Below are positions 27,492 to 34,401 of a DNA stretch of 64,000 nt, piece after piece. Made by a program: the position numbers and the translations under genes. This stretch comes from Thiohalocapsa sp. ML1. GTDB taxonomy: Bacteria; Pseudomonadota; Gammaproteobacteria; Chromatiales; Chromatiaceae. Below the pieces are notes generated by a model that worked only from the letters and a program-made list of their open reading frames with translations, searched no databases and was not told the origin of the DNA. Numbering within the stretch: position 1 is the stretch's first letter; each line of letters starts with the position of its first letter. Location: the NCBI RefSeq assembly GCF_001469165.1, contig NZ_JABX01000010.1:1-64000 (forward strand), written 5' to 3'.

Positions 27492-27939
27492 GCGGGTCTC
27501 CCTTGATGTGCATGGCCGATGCGGGTCGGCGCGGGGGTGTTCGGATTCATCGGCAATGAGCAAGGGGCGGACCAGTGCGCGGCGGCTGCGGGCGCGGCAC
27601 CGGCAGGCCGCGCGGGCGGTTGCGGCGCGCTGGCAGGCGCGTGCGCAATCGCGTTGGCAGCGCGGCACAGCCCGGGGCACTTGCCCCACCCGCCGGCGCA
27701 AATGCACCGGCTGCACGGCCCTGCCCGGAGGGCGCTGCCGGGCGATACCCGCCCGGCGCCGCCGTTCGGGCTGCGTCGCGGCGGCACGCGCAGGACCCGA
27801 CAGCGCGCGGGCGAGGCCGGCATCGGGTTTGCAGCGTGAAGGCCGGCAACCGCCGCGTCGGCGGCCCCGGCGCCGCCGCGCCGACCCGTGCCGCTGCCCT
27901 TGCCGGCACGCCCTGCCCTCACCACCACGGAGCCCTCCG
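27492..27939. other. 448-base divergent intergenic region
   Basis: Between the minus-strand transaldolase-transketolase and the plus-strand DUF3096 gene. Extremely GC-rich with several Gly/Ala-coding shadow frames, but no gene is supported. It should carry the promoters for both directions; no clear consensus was found. Confidence 0.4.
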
Positions 27940-28086
27940 ATGTACCCGCTGGTCCAGTCCATCGTCGCCCTGATCGCCGGCATCCTGATTCTGGTGCGCC
28001 CCTCAATCCTGAACTACGTCGTCGCGATCTACCTGATCCTGGTCGGTGTGCTCGGGCTGCTCGGGGCGGGCGGTCTCGTCGTCTGA
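27940..28086 (+). CDS. DUF3096 small membrane protein
   Basis: A 48-residue protein, almost entirely two hydrophobic helices: VQSIVALIAGILILVRPSIL and YVVAIYLILVGVLGLLGAGG. The IALIAGILIL-x-P...LNY-x-VAIYLI pattern matches DUF3096. The ATG at 27940 follows ACGGAG. It begins the plus-strand run leading to encapsulated ferritin and encapsulin, 91 bases upstream of the ferritin. Function unknown; such proteins are often found beside envelope stress genes. Confidence 0.78.
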   Translation: MYPLVQSIVALIAGILILVRPSILNYVVAIYLILVGVLGLLGAGGLVV

Positions 28087-28177
28087 GCCCGGGAAGAGCG
28101 CCGCCGGCAGCGTTAGCCGACAGCTTTCGCCGACAGCAGCACAAGCCTCGCATCACAAGCCTCGAAGGAGCATCCCC

Positions 28178-28579
28178 ATGGCCCAAGCCTCGGCCACCCT
28201 GCACGAAGACCCGGCCAATCTGAGCGCCCACACGCGCGACATGCACCGCGCGCTGGTATCGGTGCAGGAGGAGCTGGAAGCGGTGGACTGGTACCGCCAG
28301 CGTGCCGACGCCTGTACCGACGCCGAGCTGCGCGAGGTGCTGCTGCACAACATGCGCGAAGAGATCGAGCACGCCGCGATGCTGTTGGAATGGCTGCGCC
28401 GCAACGACGACAGCTTCGCCGAGCACATGAGCACCTACCTGTACGCGAAGGTGCCCATCGTCGAGGCGGAAGAGGCGGCCACCGGCGGGGACGCCGGTGA
28501 GACCCAAGCCGAGTCCGCGTCCGGCGCCGCGCCGGCAACGCCCCTCGGGCTCACGCTCGGCAGCCTGAAAGGCCGCTGA
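28178..28579 (+). CDS. Encapsulated ferritin (EncFtn), encapsulin cargo
   Basis: A 133-residue ferritin-like ferroxidase of the encapsulated ferritin family, which oxidises Fe(II) so that iron is mineralised inside an encapsulin shell. The metal-site pattern is intact: Glu32 in QEELEAVDWY, Glu62 and His65 in MREEIEHAAML, with Glu31 and Glu34 as likely entry-site residues. These match the published Rhodospirillum rubrum EncFtn positions. After a flexible Ala/Ser/Glu linker (about 97-121) the C-terminus is PLGLTLGSLKGR, a clear encapsulin cargo-loading peptide of the LT-x-GSL type. Ribosome site GAAGGAG precedes the ATG. The encapsulin gene follows after 37 bases, so they form one operon. Confidence 0.95.
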   Translation: MAQASATLHEDPANLSAHTRDMHRALVSVQEELEAVDWYRQRADACTDAELREVLLHNMREEIEHAAMLLEWLRRNDDSFAEHMSTYLYAKVPIVEAEEAATGGDAGETQAESASGAAPATPLGLTLGSLKGR

Positions 28580-28616
28580 GCCGGACCACCGCACGGCCTG
28601 CAAGGAGGTCACCTGT

Positions 28617-29429
28617 ATGAATCACCTGAACCGAGACGCCGCCGGCCTCGATGAGGCCATCTGGTCGCAGATCGACGCGGCCGCCCGCGGCGCCGCCGCC
28701 GATCGCCTCACCGCCCGCCGCTTTCTGGACGTAGACGGGCCCTACGGGCTCGGGCTCACGAGCATCGAGTCCGGCCCCGAGGCGGTCATCGACGGCACCG
28801 AGCCCGGTGCCGAGCTCGCCGCCACCATCGGCAGCCGCGCGCTGCCGGTGCCGATGCTGAAGCAGCCCTGCGCGCTCAGCGTGCGGCGCGTGGAAGGACA
28901 TCGCCAGCTCTCCCTGCCGCTGGATCTGCGGCCCGTGGAGGACGCCGCCGAGGCCGTCGCGCGGCGCGAGGAGCAGCTCGTCTACCACGGCGTGCCGGAG
29001 CTGGGGCTGGACGGGCTCATGACCGTTGCGGGCCGTGCCGAGAGCGGCTGCGGCGACTGGAGCGACCTCGCCTGCGCGCTCGGGGACGTGCTCGACGCCG
29101 TCAACCGGCTCGATGCCAACGGCTTCGGCGGCCCCTACGCGCTGGCGCTCGCGCCGACGCGCTACAACGCGCTGTTCCGCCGCTTCGAGGGCAGCGACAT
29201 GCTGCAGGTGGACCACCTGCGGCGCCTGTGCGAGGCGGGCGTGTACAAGGCCAACGTGCAGGGCGGCGTGCTCGTGGACCCGCGCGTCGGCAACCTCACC
29301 ATCGGGCAGGACCTGCACGTCGGCTTCGCGGCCAGCGACGGCGTGCACCTCAATCTGTTCGTGTCCGAGAGCCTGGTGCTGTTGATCGATGATCCTGGCG
29401 CCGTCTGCACGCTGGCGCCCGCGGGGTGA
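28617..29429 (+). CDS. Encapsulin shell protein (family 1)
   Basis: A 270-residue HK97-fold shell protein. The family-1 encapsulin pattern is seen throughout: N-terminal helix (GLDEAIWSQIDAAARG), ARRFLDVDGPYGLGLTSI, the E-loop-like segment, ARREEQLVYHG, YALALAPTRYNALFRRFEGS, GVLVDPRVGNLTIGQDLHVG and the ending LFVSESLVLLIDDPGAVCTL. The length suits a T=1 60-subunit cage. A strong AAGGAGG site precedes the ATG. It is downstream of its cargo EncFtn with the usual gene order. Together they should store iron and limit oxidative damage. It is convergent with a second PRC-barrel protein. Confidence 0.95.
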   Translation: MNHLNRDAAGLDEAIWSQIDAAARGAAADRLTARRFLDVDGPYGLGLTSIESGPEAVIDGTEPGAELAATIGSRALPVPMLKQPCALSVRRVEGHRQLSLPLDLRPVEDAAEAVARREEQLVYHGVPELGLDGLMTVAGRAESGCGDWSDLACALGDVLDAVNRLDANGFGGPYALALAPTRYNALFRRFEGSDMLQVDHLRRLCEAGVYKANVQGGVLVDPRVGNLTIGQDLHVGFAASDGVHLNLFVSESLVLLIDDPGAVCTLAPAG

Positions 29430-29560
29430 GCGGTTCGTCGCCGTGGGACCGACTTCCAGTCCGCCCGGGGCCGGATCAGTCCTCGGCACTAGTACAGCAG
29501 TGCGCAAATCCCGAGACCGTCTGGGGTCGTTGTCGTGGTCGTCATCGAATGTCGGAGGCG

Positions 29561-29620
29561 TTGACTGGCGTTGACTGGCGTTGACGGGTGCTGACTGGCG
29601 TTGACGGGTGCTGACTGGAG
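29561..29620. repeat. Decamer tandem repeat, six copies
   Basis: Six head-to-tail 10-base units (TTGACTGGCG, twice as TTGACGGGTG and twice as CTGACTGG) run directly into the TTGACC half of the palindrome at 29620-29641. Period 10 is close to one DNA helical turn, so the TTGAC blocks would lie on one face. Confidence 0.8.
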
Positions 29621-29641
29621 TGTTGACCTCCAGGTCAACAC
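29620..29641. repeat. Palindrome around TTGACCTCCAGGTCAA, copy 2 (inverted)
   Basis: Exact reverse complement of 18255-18276 over 22 bases; similarity extends to about 35 bases including ACTGGAGTG. The two copies are in inverted orientation about 11.4 kb apart and enclose the P-type ATPase through encapsulin genes. Confidence 0.8.
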
Positions 29642-29745
29642 AGCGAGAGAGCGGGAAGCACTGACATCGCGAGTGCTGGCCGACCTGGAGGTCAGCGCTC
29701 CGGCCCGGCTCGGGCTCGGGCTCGGCTCCGGGCTGGCACCGGCCT

Positions 29746-30510
29746 TCAGCCCGCCAGATGCAGCACGCGCACGGCCGTGCCGGCACCGCCGGCAACGGGC
29801 AAGCGCTGGGTCGGGGCGTCGCGCAGCTCCTGGATGAACACGTTCAGATAAAGCGTCTCGGTCTTCGGGTTCAGCCAGTCCACGCCGCTCGGCGGCAGCA
29901 GGCAGCGCAGCGGGCGGACCTCGCGGCCACGCGCACCGCGGTCGGCGGCACGGCGCAGGTCGAAGTAGGCAACAGACCAGTCGGTGTCGTCGATCAGCAG
30001 GTCCAGGATACGCAGCTCACTGCCGTCGGCGGTCTCCGCGCGCAGGCCACGCAAGTTGTCGGCGCGGATCATCTGGTCGGCGGACAGCGCCGTCTCGGCG
30101 CCCAGGTCCGGAGCAGTCTCTGCCGCGTGCACCGGCGGCGGCGGCGGATCGAGACCGGCCTCCGGGGCGATGCGCGCACGCCAGTGCTCGCGCCAGTGCG
30201 GCGGCGTCAGCACGCCCGCTTCCGCGAAGCCGGCGCGCCCGCTGCCCACGTCGAGCAACGGGCTCGCCTTCAGTTCCTCGGCGGTGAGATTGATCCCGAT
30301 GCGCCCGCGCACCTCGTCTATTGTGCCGAGGATGCGGGGCGTCAGCAGCGCATCGCGGTCCAGCGCCCAGTTCTGCGCGTCCACGGCAAGAAAGCGCACG
30401 TGCCAGTCCCGGGCGTCGAGCATCAGATCGGTGAGCCTGGCCTCGAAGCCGTCCTGGGTCACGAGCCGGCAGGCGAGCAGGGTCTCAGCGGAGCGGTAGG
30501 TCGAATGCAT
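29746..30510 (-). CDS. PRC-barrel domain protein B
   Basis: A 254-residue protein. The N-terminal PRC-barrel (about residues 8-80) has EARLTDLMLDARDWHVRFLA and WALDRDALLTPRIL. A second, more diverged barrel lies at about 155-215 (ELRILDLLIDDTDWSVAYFD, REVRPLRCLLPP). The middle is Pro-rich (PEAGLDPPPPPVHA). No signal or membrane segment is present. The ATG at 30510 begins MHSTYRSAETLLACRLVTQD. It resembles PRC-barrel protein A at 23507 in layout but is clearly diverged. It is convergent with encapsulin; the 3' end is separated from it by repeats. Function unknown. Confidence 0.78.
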   Translation of the reverse strand: MHSTYRSAETLLACRLVTQDGFEARLTDLMLDARDWHVRFLAVDAQNWALDRDALLTPRILGTIDEVRGRIGINLTAEELKASPLLDVGSGRAGFAEAGVLTPPHWREHWRARIAPEAGLDPPPPPVHAAETAPDLGAETALSADQMIRADNLRGLRAETADGSELRILDLLIDDTDWSVAYFDLRRAADRGARGREVRPLRCLLPPSGVDWLNPKTETLYLNVFIQELRDAPTQRLPVAGGAGTAVRVLHLAG

Positions 30511-30905
30511 CGTGGCTGACCTCCAACGCTGGAAGTGAGGTGCTAGGGGCTAGGTGCTAGGGAGGCGTCGCCTCAGACCGACGAACCGTGCTCATCGCTA
30601 TCGAAATCGGGATCGAAATCGAAATCGGTATCGAAGCAACAATCGCGCCTCTCATCGCCGTAGCTGGTCTGACCCTCTCGAACCTAGTATCCCCTTCCCC
30701 CTAGACGCTGCATTGCAGCCATGCGGTTCCGGTCCGTAACCGATGTAACCGTTCGAGAGATCGTGGCTTCTCGTGGCCTAATGTCATGTCATGTCGCTTC
30801 CGATAGCGATCCCGATAGCGATAGCGATTTCGATAGCGACGTCATTGCCGTCGGGTTTCGCTGCGCTGACTCGGTCGCGGGAAGTGTACCGGTAGTTTCT
30901 AGCCC
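30511..30905. repeat. 395-base gap built of inverted repeats
   Basis: The gap is roughly symmetrical. The outer arms are GCTAGGGGCTAGGTGCTAGGG (30538-30562) and tandem TAGCCCC units (30896-30914, overlapping the next gene's stop). The inner arms are a GAAATCG array (30594-30636) and a GATAGC/GATTTC array (30801-30840). A segment from 30822 to 30900 with GTCGGGTTTCGCTG matches 21749-21848. No gene is supported. It separates two minus-strand genes. Confidence 0.65.
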
Positions 30906-31196
30906 CTAGCCCCTAGCCCCTGATTCCCGCCGAGCGGCGGACCAAGCGGCGCGGCAGCCCGGGGAGCAGAAGTAGATGACGTAATCCTGCGCCTCGGCGA
31001 CGACGGCCTCGTCCAGCGGGATCTCGCGCCCGCACTGGCCGCAAGCCAGCGGCTCAGGGCGCGGGTCTGCGGCCGGTTCGTCCGGGTCCGGCGCCCGTGC
31101 GGTGCGCGCCGCGGCGGGTGCGCCGGTGGGCTCGTCGTCGGGCTTGCGCTTGGGCTCTTCTTTGGGCTCTTCCTTGGGCTCTTCGGGGCTTGCCAT
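30906..31196 (-). CDS. DUF3330-like zinc-ribbon protein with EEPK repeats
   Basis: A 96-residue protein. The first third is a charged repeat (PEEPKEEPKEEPKRKPDD). The C-terminal 40 residues form a four-cysteine metal site: CGQC at about 58-61 and CSPGC at about 82-86, in the pattern C-x2-C-GREIPLDEAVV...VIYFCSPGC. This matches DUF3330/TRASH-like small zinc ribbons. The ATG at 31196 follows CGGAGATC; an upstream ATG at 31256 would add 20 unlikely residues. Its stop codon lies in a TAGCCCC repeat. A metal-sensing or protein-interaction role is a guess. Confidence 0.72.
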   Translation of the reverse strand: MASPEEPKEEPKEEPKRKPDDEPTGAPAAARTARAPDPDEPAADPRPEPLACGQCGREIPLDEAVVAEAQDYVIYFCSPGCRAAWSAARRESGARG

Positions 31197-31252
31197 GGCG
31201 TGATCTCCGCGGTGTGGGCGTTGCTGTCGCTGCCGGGTGCCGGCCGCAGGCC

Positions 31253-31671
31253 TCAACGACCGCGGTTGTCGCGCACCATGGTCACGTCGAGCTCGGGGCC
31301 GGTGATGAACCCATTGCGCATGCTGCCGTTGGCGCGCACGCGATCCCCGACGTCAGCCTGCCGATAGCGGCTCGCACGACAGCGGGTCGGTGTTCAGCCG
31401 GAGCGGTCCCGCGGTGCTGCCAAGCTCGATCCTCTCATCACCAATGGACACGGCGGTTCCGCGCACGGCGGTTCCGGACAGGGCGACCGCTGCGGCGTCC
31501 TCCCCATCGCAGGGGTCGGAGTAAAAGCTCGTGCCGAGGCTTCCCGACCTAGACGCTGGCTGCGTCGAGCGTGGTGGCCTGGAGCAGGCCGTTGTCGATG
31601 CGCCCGGCAATGCCAACGTGGTCGCCCGGCAGCAGCCGATAGGCGTCCGCATCCCGGTCGCCGTCGTTCAT
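31253..31671 (-). pseudogene. Frameshifted remnant of a bacterial OB-fold (BOF/DUF5666-like) protein
   Basis: Three segments in three frames read together as one protein. Segment one: YRLLPGDHVGIAGRIDNGL then TTLDAASV (about 31550-31671). Segment two: TSFYSDPCDGEDAAAVALSG and ERIELGSTAGPLRLNTDPLS (about 31370-31545). Segment three: RQADVGDRVRANGSMRNGF then ELDVTMVRDNRGR, ending at a TGA at 31255-31253. This is the repeated V-GDRV-x-V-x-GR-x-D layout of BOF or DUF5666 periplasmic proteins. Two single-base shifts break it, near 31545 and 31365, and no signal peptide is seen upstream. Either a decayed gene or sequencing errors would explain this. Confidence 0.62.
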
Positions 31672-31798
31672 ATCAATGTTCGATGGTCTGGCGCATGTCA
31701 TGTCTCCGCAATCGGTGGCAGAGCCGGCACGCCGGCCTGCGCGGGCTGCAAGAGCCCGCCGGACCCGGCGCGCCGGCGCGGACGATGGCCGGGGGGCG

Positions 31799-31987
31799 TC
31801 AGCTATGCGCGTCCACCTGCTTCTCGGCCTCTTCCTTGGTGATGCCGTACAGCTCCTGGAGACGGCCGACGAGCTTGTCGCGCTCCCCGTTGATGCGGGT
31901 CAGGTCGTCGTCGGTGAGCTTGCTCCACTGCACCTTGAGCTCGCCCTTGGCCTTCTCCCAATTACCGCGTACTTGTTCCCAGTTCAT
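31799..31987 (-). CDS. CsbD family stress protein
   Basis: A 62-residue CsbD-like protein: MNWEQVRGNWEKAKGELKVQ, WSKLTDDDLTRINGERDKL, then VGRLQELYGITKEEAEKQVD. The family is abundant, soluble, and induced by general stress; its biochemical role is unknown. The ATG at 31987 has a strong GGAGGT site. Length and sequence are canonical. It sits inside the island of other stress-type genes. The 107 bases downstream to the OB-fold remnant hold only GC palindromes. Confidence 0.92.
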   Translation of the reverse strand: MNWEQVRGNWEKAKGELKVQWSKLTDDDLTRINGERDKLVGRLQELYGITKEEAEKQVDAHS

Positions 31988-32451
31988 ATGACCTCCGGAC
32001 CGGGTTACCGGTCGTTTGCTGGGTGGGTTGGTACCAAACCCCGAATGCATCGGCCGTGCCAGGCTTGGCCGGCCGGCCATCGGGCTCAACCCCGAGCCGC
32101 ACCGCAGCGCCGCCGACGGGGCGGCAAGCGCCCGGCCGATCAGCAGGGACGGCACCGATGCGAAACTCCGGCGCGGGTCATTTGACCCAGCGCCCGGGTG
32201 CAGATCCCCCATACCCCGCTCCGGCTCGGCACCTGGGGCTCGGTGTTTCATCGAGGACGCGCCCGATCGCGCGCGGCAAGGCGGCCGAGCAGGCACAGCC
32301 GAGTCGCTGGCGTGGAAGTTGCTGACGCTTGCGGCAGAAACCCGGCGGCTCGTCGCCGAGCGCCGCGCGACAGCCGAGCGAGCGCCACCGACCGGCGGCC
32401 GAGCTCGCAACCTCGGCGGGACACCCCCGCGGCACCCAAGGGAGGCATGCT
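31988..32451. other. 464-base divergent intergenic region
   Basis: Between CsbD (minus) and DUF1523 (plus). GC-rich with several shadow frames on both strands; none has protein-like composition or a ribosome site. Promoters for both genes are expected, but no consensus was found. Confidence 0.4.
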
Positions 32452-32865
32452 ATGAAAACAAGTAACCAGGTTCTGACCGTGCTCGGCGTCATTGCGGCAC
32501 TGCTGCTCGCCTTCCTGTGGCTGCGTTGGGGCCCGGACAGGTGGGAGGTGCAGATTACCGGCGTCACCGGGGACGGGCGCGGCGTGCAGTACCGCATCGA
32601 GACGGTGAAGGCCGGCACCACGGATACGCTGACCTTCATCAACGAGGACGCGGGCTTCTGGCCGCCCTACTTCAAGTTCGATGCGGCGGGGCTTCAGTCC
32701 GTCGCGGGCCGGATCTCGCGCAACTGCCCGGACGTGCCGGTGACGGTACGCGGCTATGGCTTCCGGCTACCGTTCCTCAGCATGTTCCCGAATGCCGTGT
32801 CCATCGATGCGCCAACACGTTGCCTCGAGGCACCGCAGACCGACACGCCCGCGCGCCGCTCCTGA
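32452..32865 (+). CDS. DUF1523 family membrane-anchored protein
   Basis: A 137-residue protein with one N-terminal membrane anchor (VLTVLGVIAALLLAFLWLRW). The remainder is extracytoplasmic. The diagnostic DUF1523 segment is FINEDAGFWPPYFKFDAAGL (about residues 61-80), followed by NCPDVPVTVRGYGFRLPFLS and MFPNAVSI. GGGAGG lies ahead of the ATG at 32452. The function of the family is not known. The gene is 84 bases upstream of a GlgE-like glycosidase on the same strand and may be co-transcribed. Confidence 0.85.
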   Translation: MKTSNQVLTVLGVIAALLLAFLWLRWGPDRWEVQITGVTGDGRGVQYRIETVKAGTTDTLTFINEDAGFWPPYFKFDAAGLQSVAGRISRNCPDVPVTVRGYGFRLPFLSMFPNAVSIDAPTRCLEAPQTDTPARRS

Positions 32866-32949
32866 CGCGGGCGACGACGCCTCGCCGGCTTGCGTCCGCG
32901 CGGAAAGCTGCCGACCCCATCCACCCACACCGGCGAGGAGCCGATCCGC

Positions 32950-34296
32950 ATGGCGCATGCCGAAGACGACACCGCCCCCATGGGCCCGCGCATCTACAAC
33001 CTCTTCCCCACCCTGCTCGGCCCGCTGCCGCGCTGGCACGAGCGGCTGCCGGCTATCGCCGAGATGGGCTTCGACTGGATCTTCCTGAACCCGATCCACC
33101 AGCCGGGTGCCTCCGGCAGCCTGTACTCGATCAAGGACATGCGCGAGCTGCACCCGCTGCTGCGGCCCGCTGGCGCCGACCCGAGCGACGACGACGCCGC
33201 GCTCCGGGCCTTTTTCGCCGCCGCGCAGGACGCCGGCATCCGCGTAATGCTCGACTTGGTCATCAACCACACCGCGCGCGACGGCGTGCTGGTGGACGAG
33301 CACCCGGAATGGTTCGCGCACGACGGCCACGGCAACATCCGCTCCCCATCGGTGGCCGATCTCGACAACCCGGATCAGGTCACCGTCTGGGAAGATCTCG
33401 CTGAGCTCGACTACACGGAGCGCCCCGCGCGCGAGGCGCTGCTGACGCACTGGGAAGATACGATTCGGTGCTATCTCGCCCTCGGCATCCATGGCTTTCG
33501 CTGCGACGCGGCCTACAAGCTGCCCGGCGAGGTCTGGAAGCGGCTCATCGATGCCGCCCGCGCCGAGGTGCCGGACGTGCGCTTCTTCGCCGAGACCTTG
33601 GGCGCCCCGCAGCACGCGATCGAGCAATTGCGCGGCGCCGGGTTTGACTACCAGTTCAACAGCAGCAAGTGGTGGGACTTCCGCGCCGGCTGGCTGCTGG
33701 ATCAGTACGACAAGCTGCGCGACCTGGCGCCGTCCATCGCCTTTCCGGAGAGCCACGATACGGTGCGCCGCGCCGCCGAGGGCGACGGCAGCGCGCGGGA
33801 GTCGCGCTTCTGGTACCTGTTCGCGGCCGTATTCTCTTCCGGGGTCATGATGCCCATCGGCTACGAGCTCGGCTTCGCGAAGGCGCTGCACGTGGTCGAG
33901 ACGACGCCTGAGGATTGGGACGCGGGGTGCGCCGAGTCATGCTTCGACATCAGCGCATACATCGGCCGAGTCAACGCCATGAAGGCGGCGACGCCGGTGT
34001 TGAACGAGGAAGGGCCGCAGGCGCGCGTCACCGACCCCAACGAAACGCTGGTCGGCCTGGTGCGCCGTTCCGAGCACGGCGGCGCGCGGAGCCTGGCGCT
34101 GATCAATCCCGACCCGGAGCAGACCGTGCCCTACGGCACCGAGGCCCTGGCCGGGCTGCTCGGCACCGACGCTGCGAAAATCCACGAGATCACGCCGGCC
34201 AAACCGGGCGGCGGAGAGATCGACAAGACCGCATGGCGCGAGGCGATCGATGTGCCGGTACCGCCGCGAAGCATCCGCGTGTTCGTGACCGGGTAG
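32950..34296 (+). CDS. GH13 alpha-amylase family enzyme, GlgE-like catalytic core
   Basis: A 448-residue TIM-barrel enzyme of GH13. The conserved regions are MLDLVINHTA, the nucleophile in GFRCDAAYKLP, the acid/base in FFAETLG and the third acidic residue in ESHDT. The region after the acid/base (IEQLRGAGFDYQFNSSKWWD) resembles GlgE maltosyltransferases and their relatives. It lacks the large N-terminal domain of full GlgE, so its substrate is uncertain; maltose-1-phosphate transfer or another alpha-glucan reaction is possible. The start at 32950 (MAHAEDDTAPMGPRIYNLFP) is chosen by family layout. The next gene is a phosphoglycerate mutase, consistent with storage-carbon metabolism. Confidence 0.83.
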   Translation: MAHAEDDTAPMGPRIYNLFPTLLGPLPRWHERLPAIAEMGFDWIFLNPIHQPGASGSLYSIKDMRELHPLLRPAGADPSDDDAALRAFFAAAQDAGIRVMLDLVINHTARDGVLVDEHPEWFAHDGHGNIRSPSVADLDNPDQVTVWEDLAELDYTERPAREALLTHWEDTIRCYLALGIHGFRCDAAYKLPGEVWKRLIDAARAEVPDVRFFAETLGAPQHAIEQLRGAGFDYQFNSSKWWDFRAGWLLDQYDKLRDLAPSIAFPESHDTVRRAAEGDGSARESRFWYLFAAVFSSGVMMPIGYELGFAKALHVVETTPEDWDAGCAESCFDISAYIGRVNAMKAATPVLNEEGPQARVTDPNETLVGLVRRSEHGGARSLALINPDPEQTVPYGTEALAGLLGTDAAKIHEITPAKPGGGEIDKTAWREAIDVPVPPRSIRVFVTG

Positions 34297-34401
34297 CGCG
34301 CTCAACGGCCAGCCGCGGCAGCGCGACGCACGCGGCTCCCCGCCCCCTGGTCCGCGCCTTGCTCCGTTACAGGCAAATTCTCGCAAACCAACGGAGCCGC
34401 C

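Larger units (their letters stand above)
29430..29745. other. Convergent gap after encapsulin with decamer repeat and palindrome
   Basis: No gene is supported. 29561-29620 holds six copies of a 10-base unit TTGACTGGCG/CTGACTGGCG. 29620-29641 is the exact reverse complement of the palindrome at 18255-18276. 29679-29696 is a degenerate version. CCGGGGCCGGATCAGTC near 29467 resembles a decayed copy of the 23428 palindrome. Confidence 0.75.
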
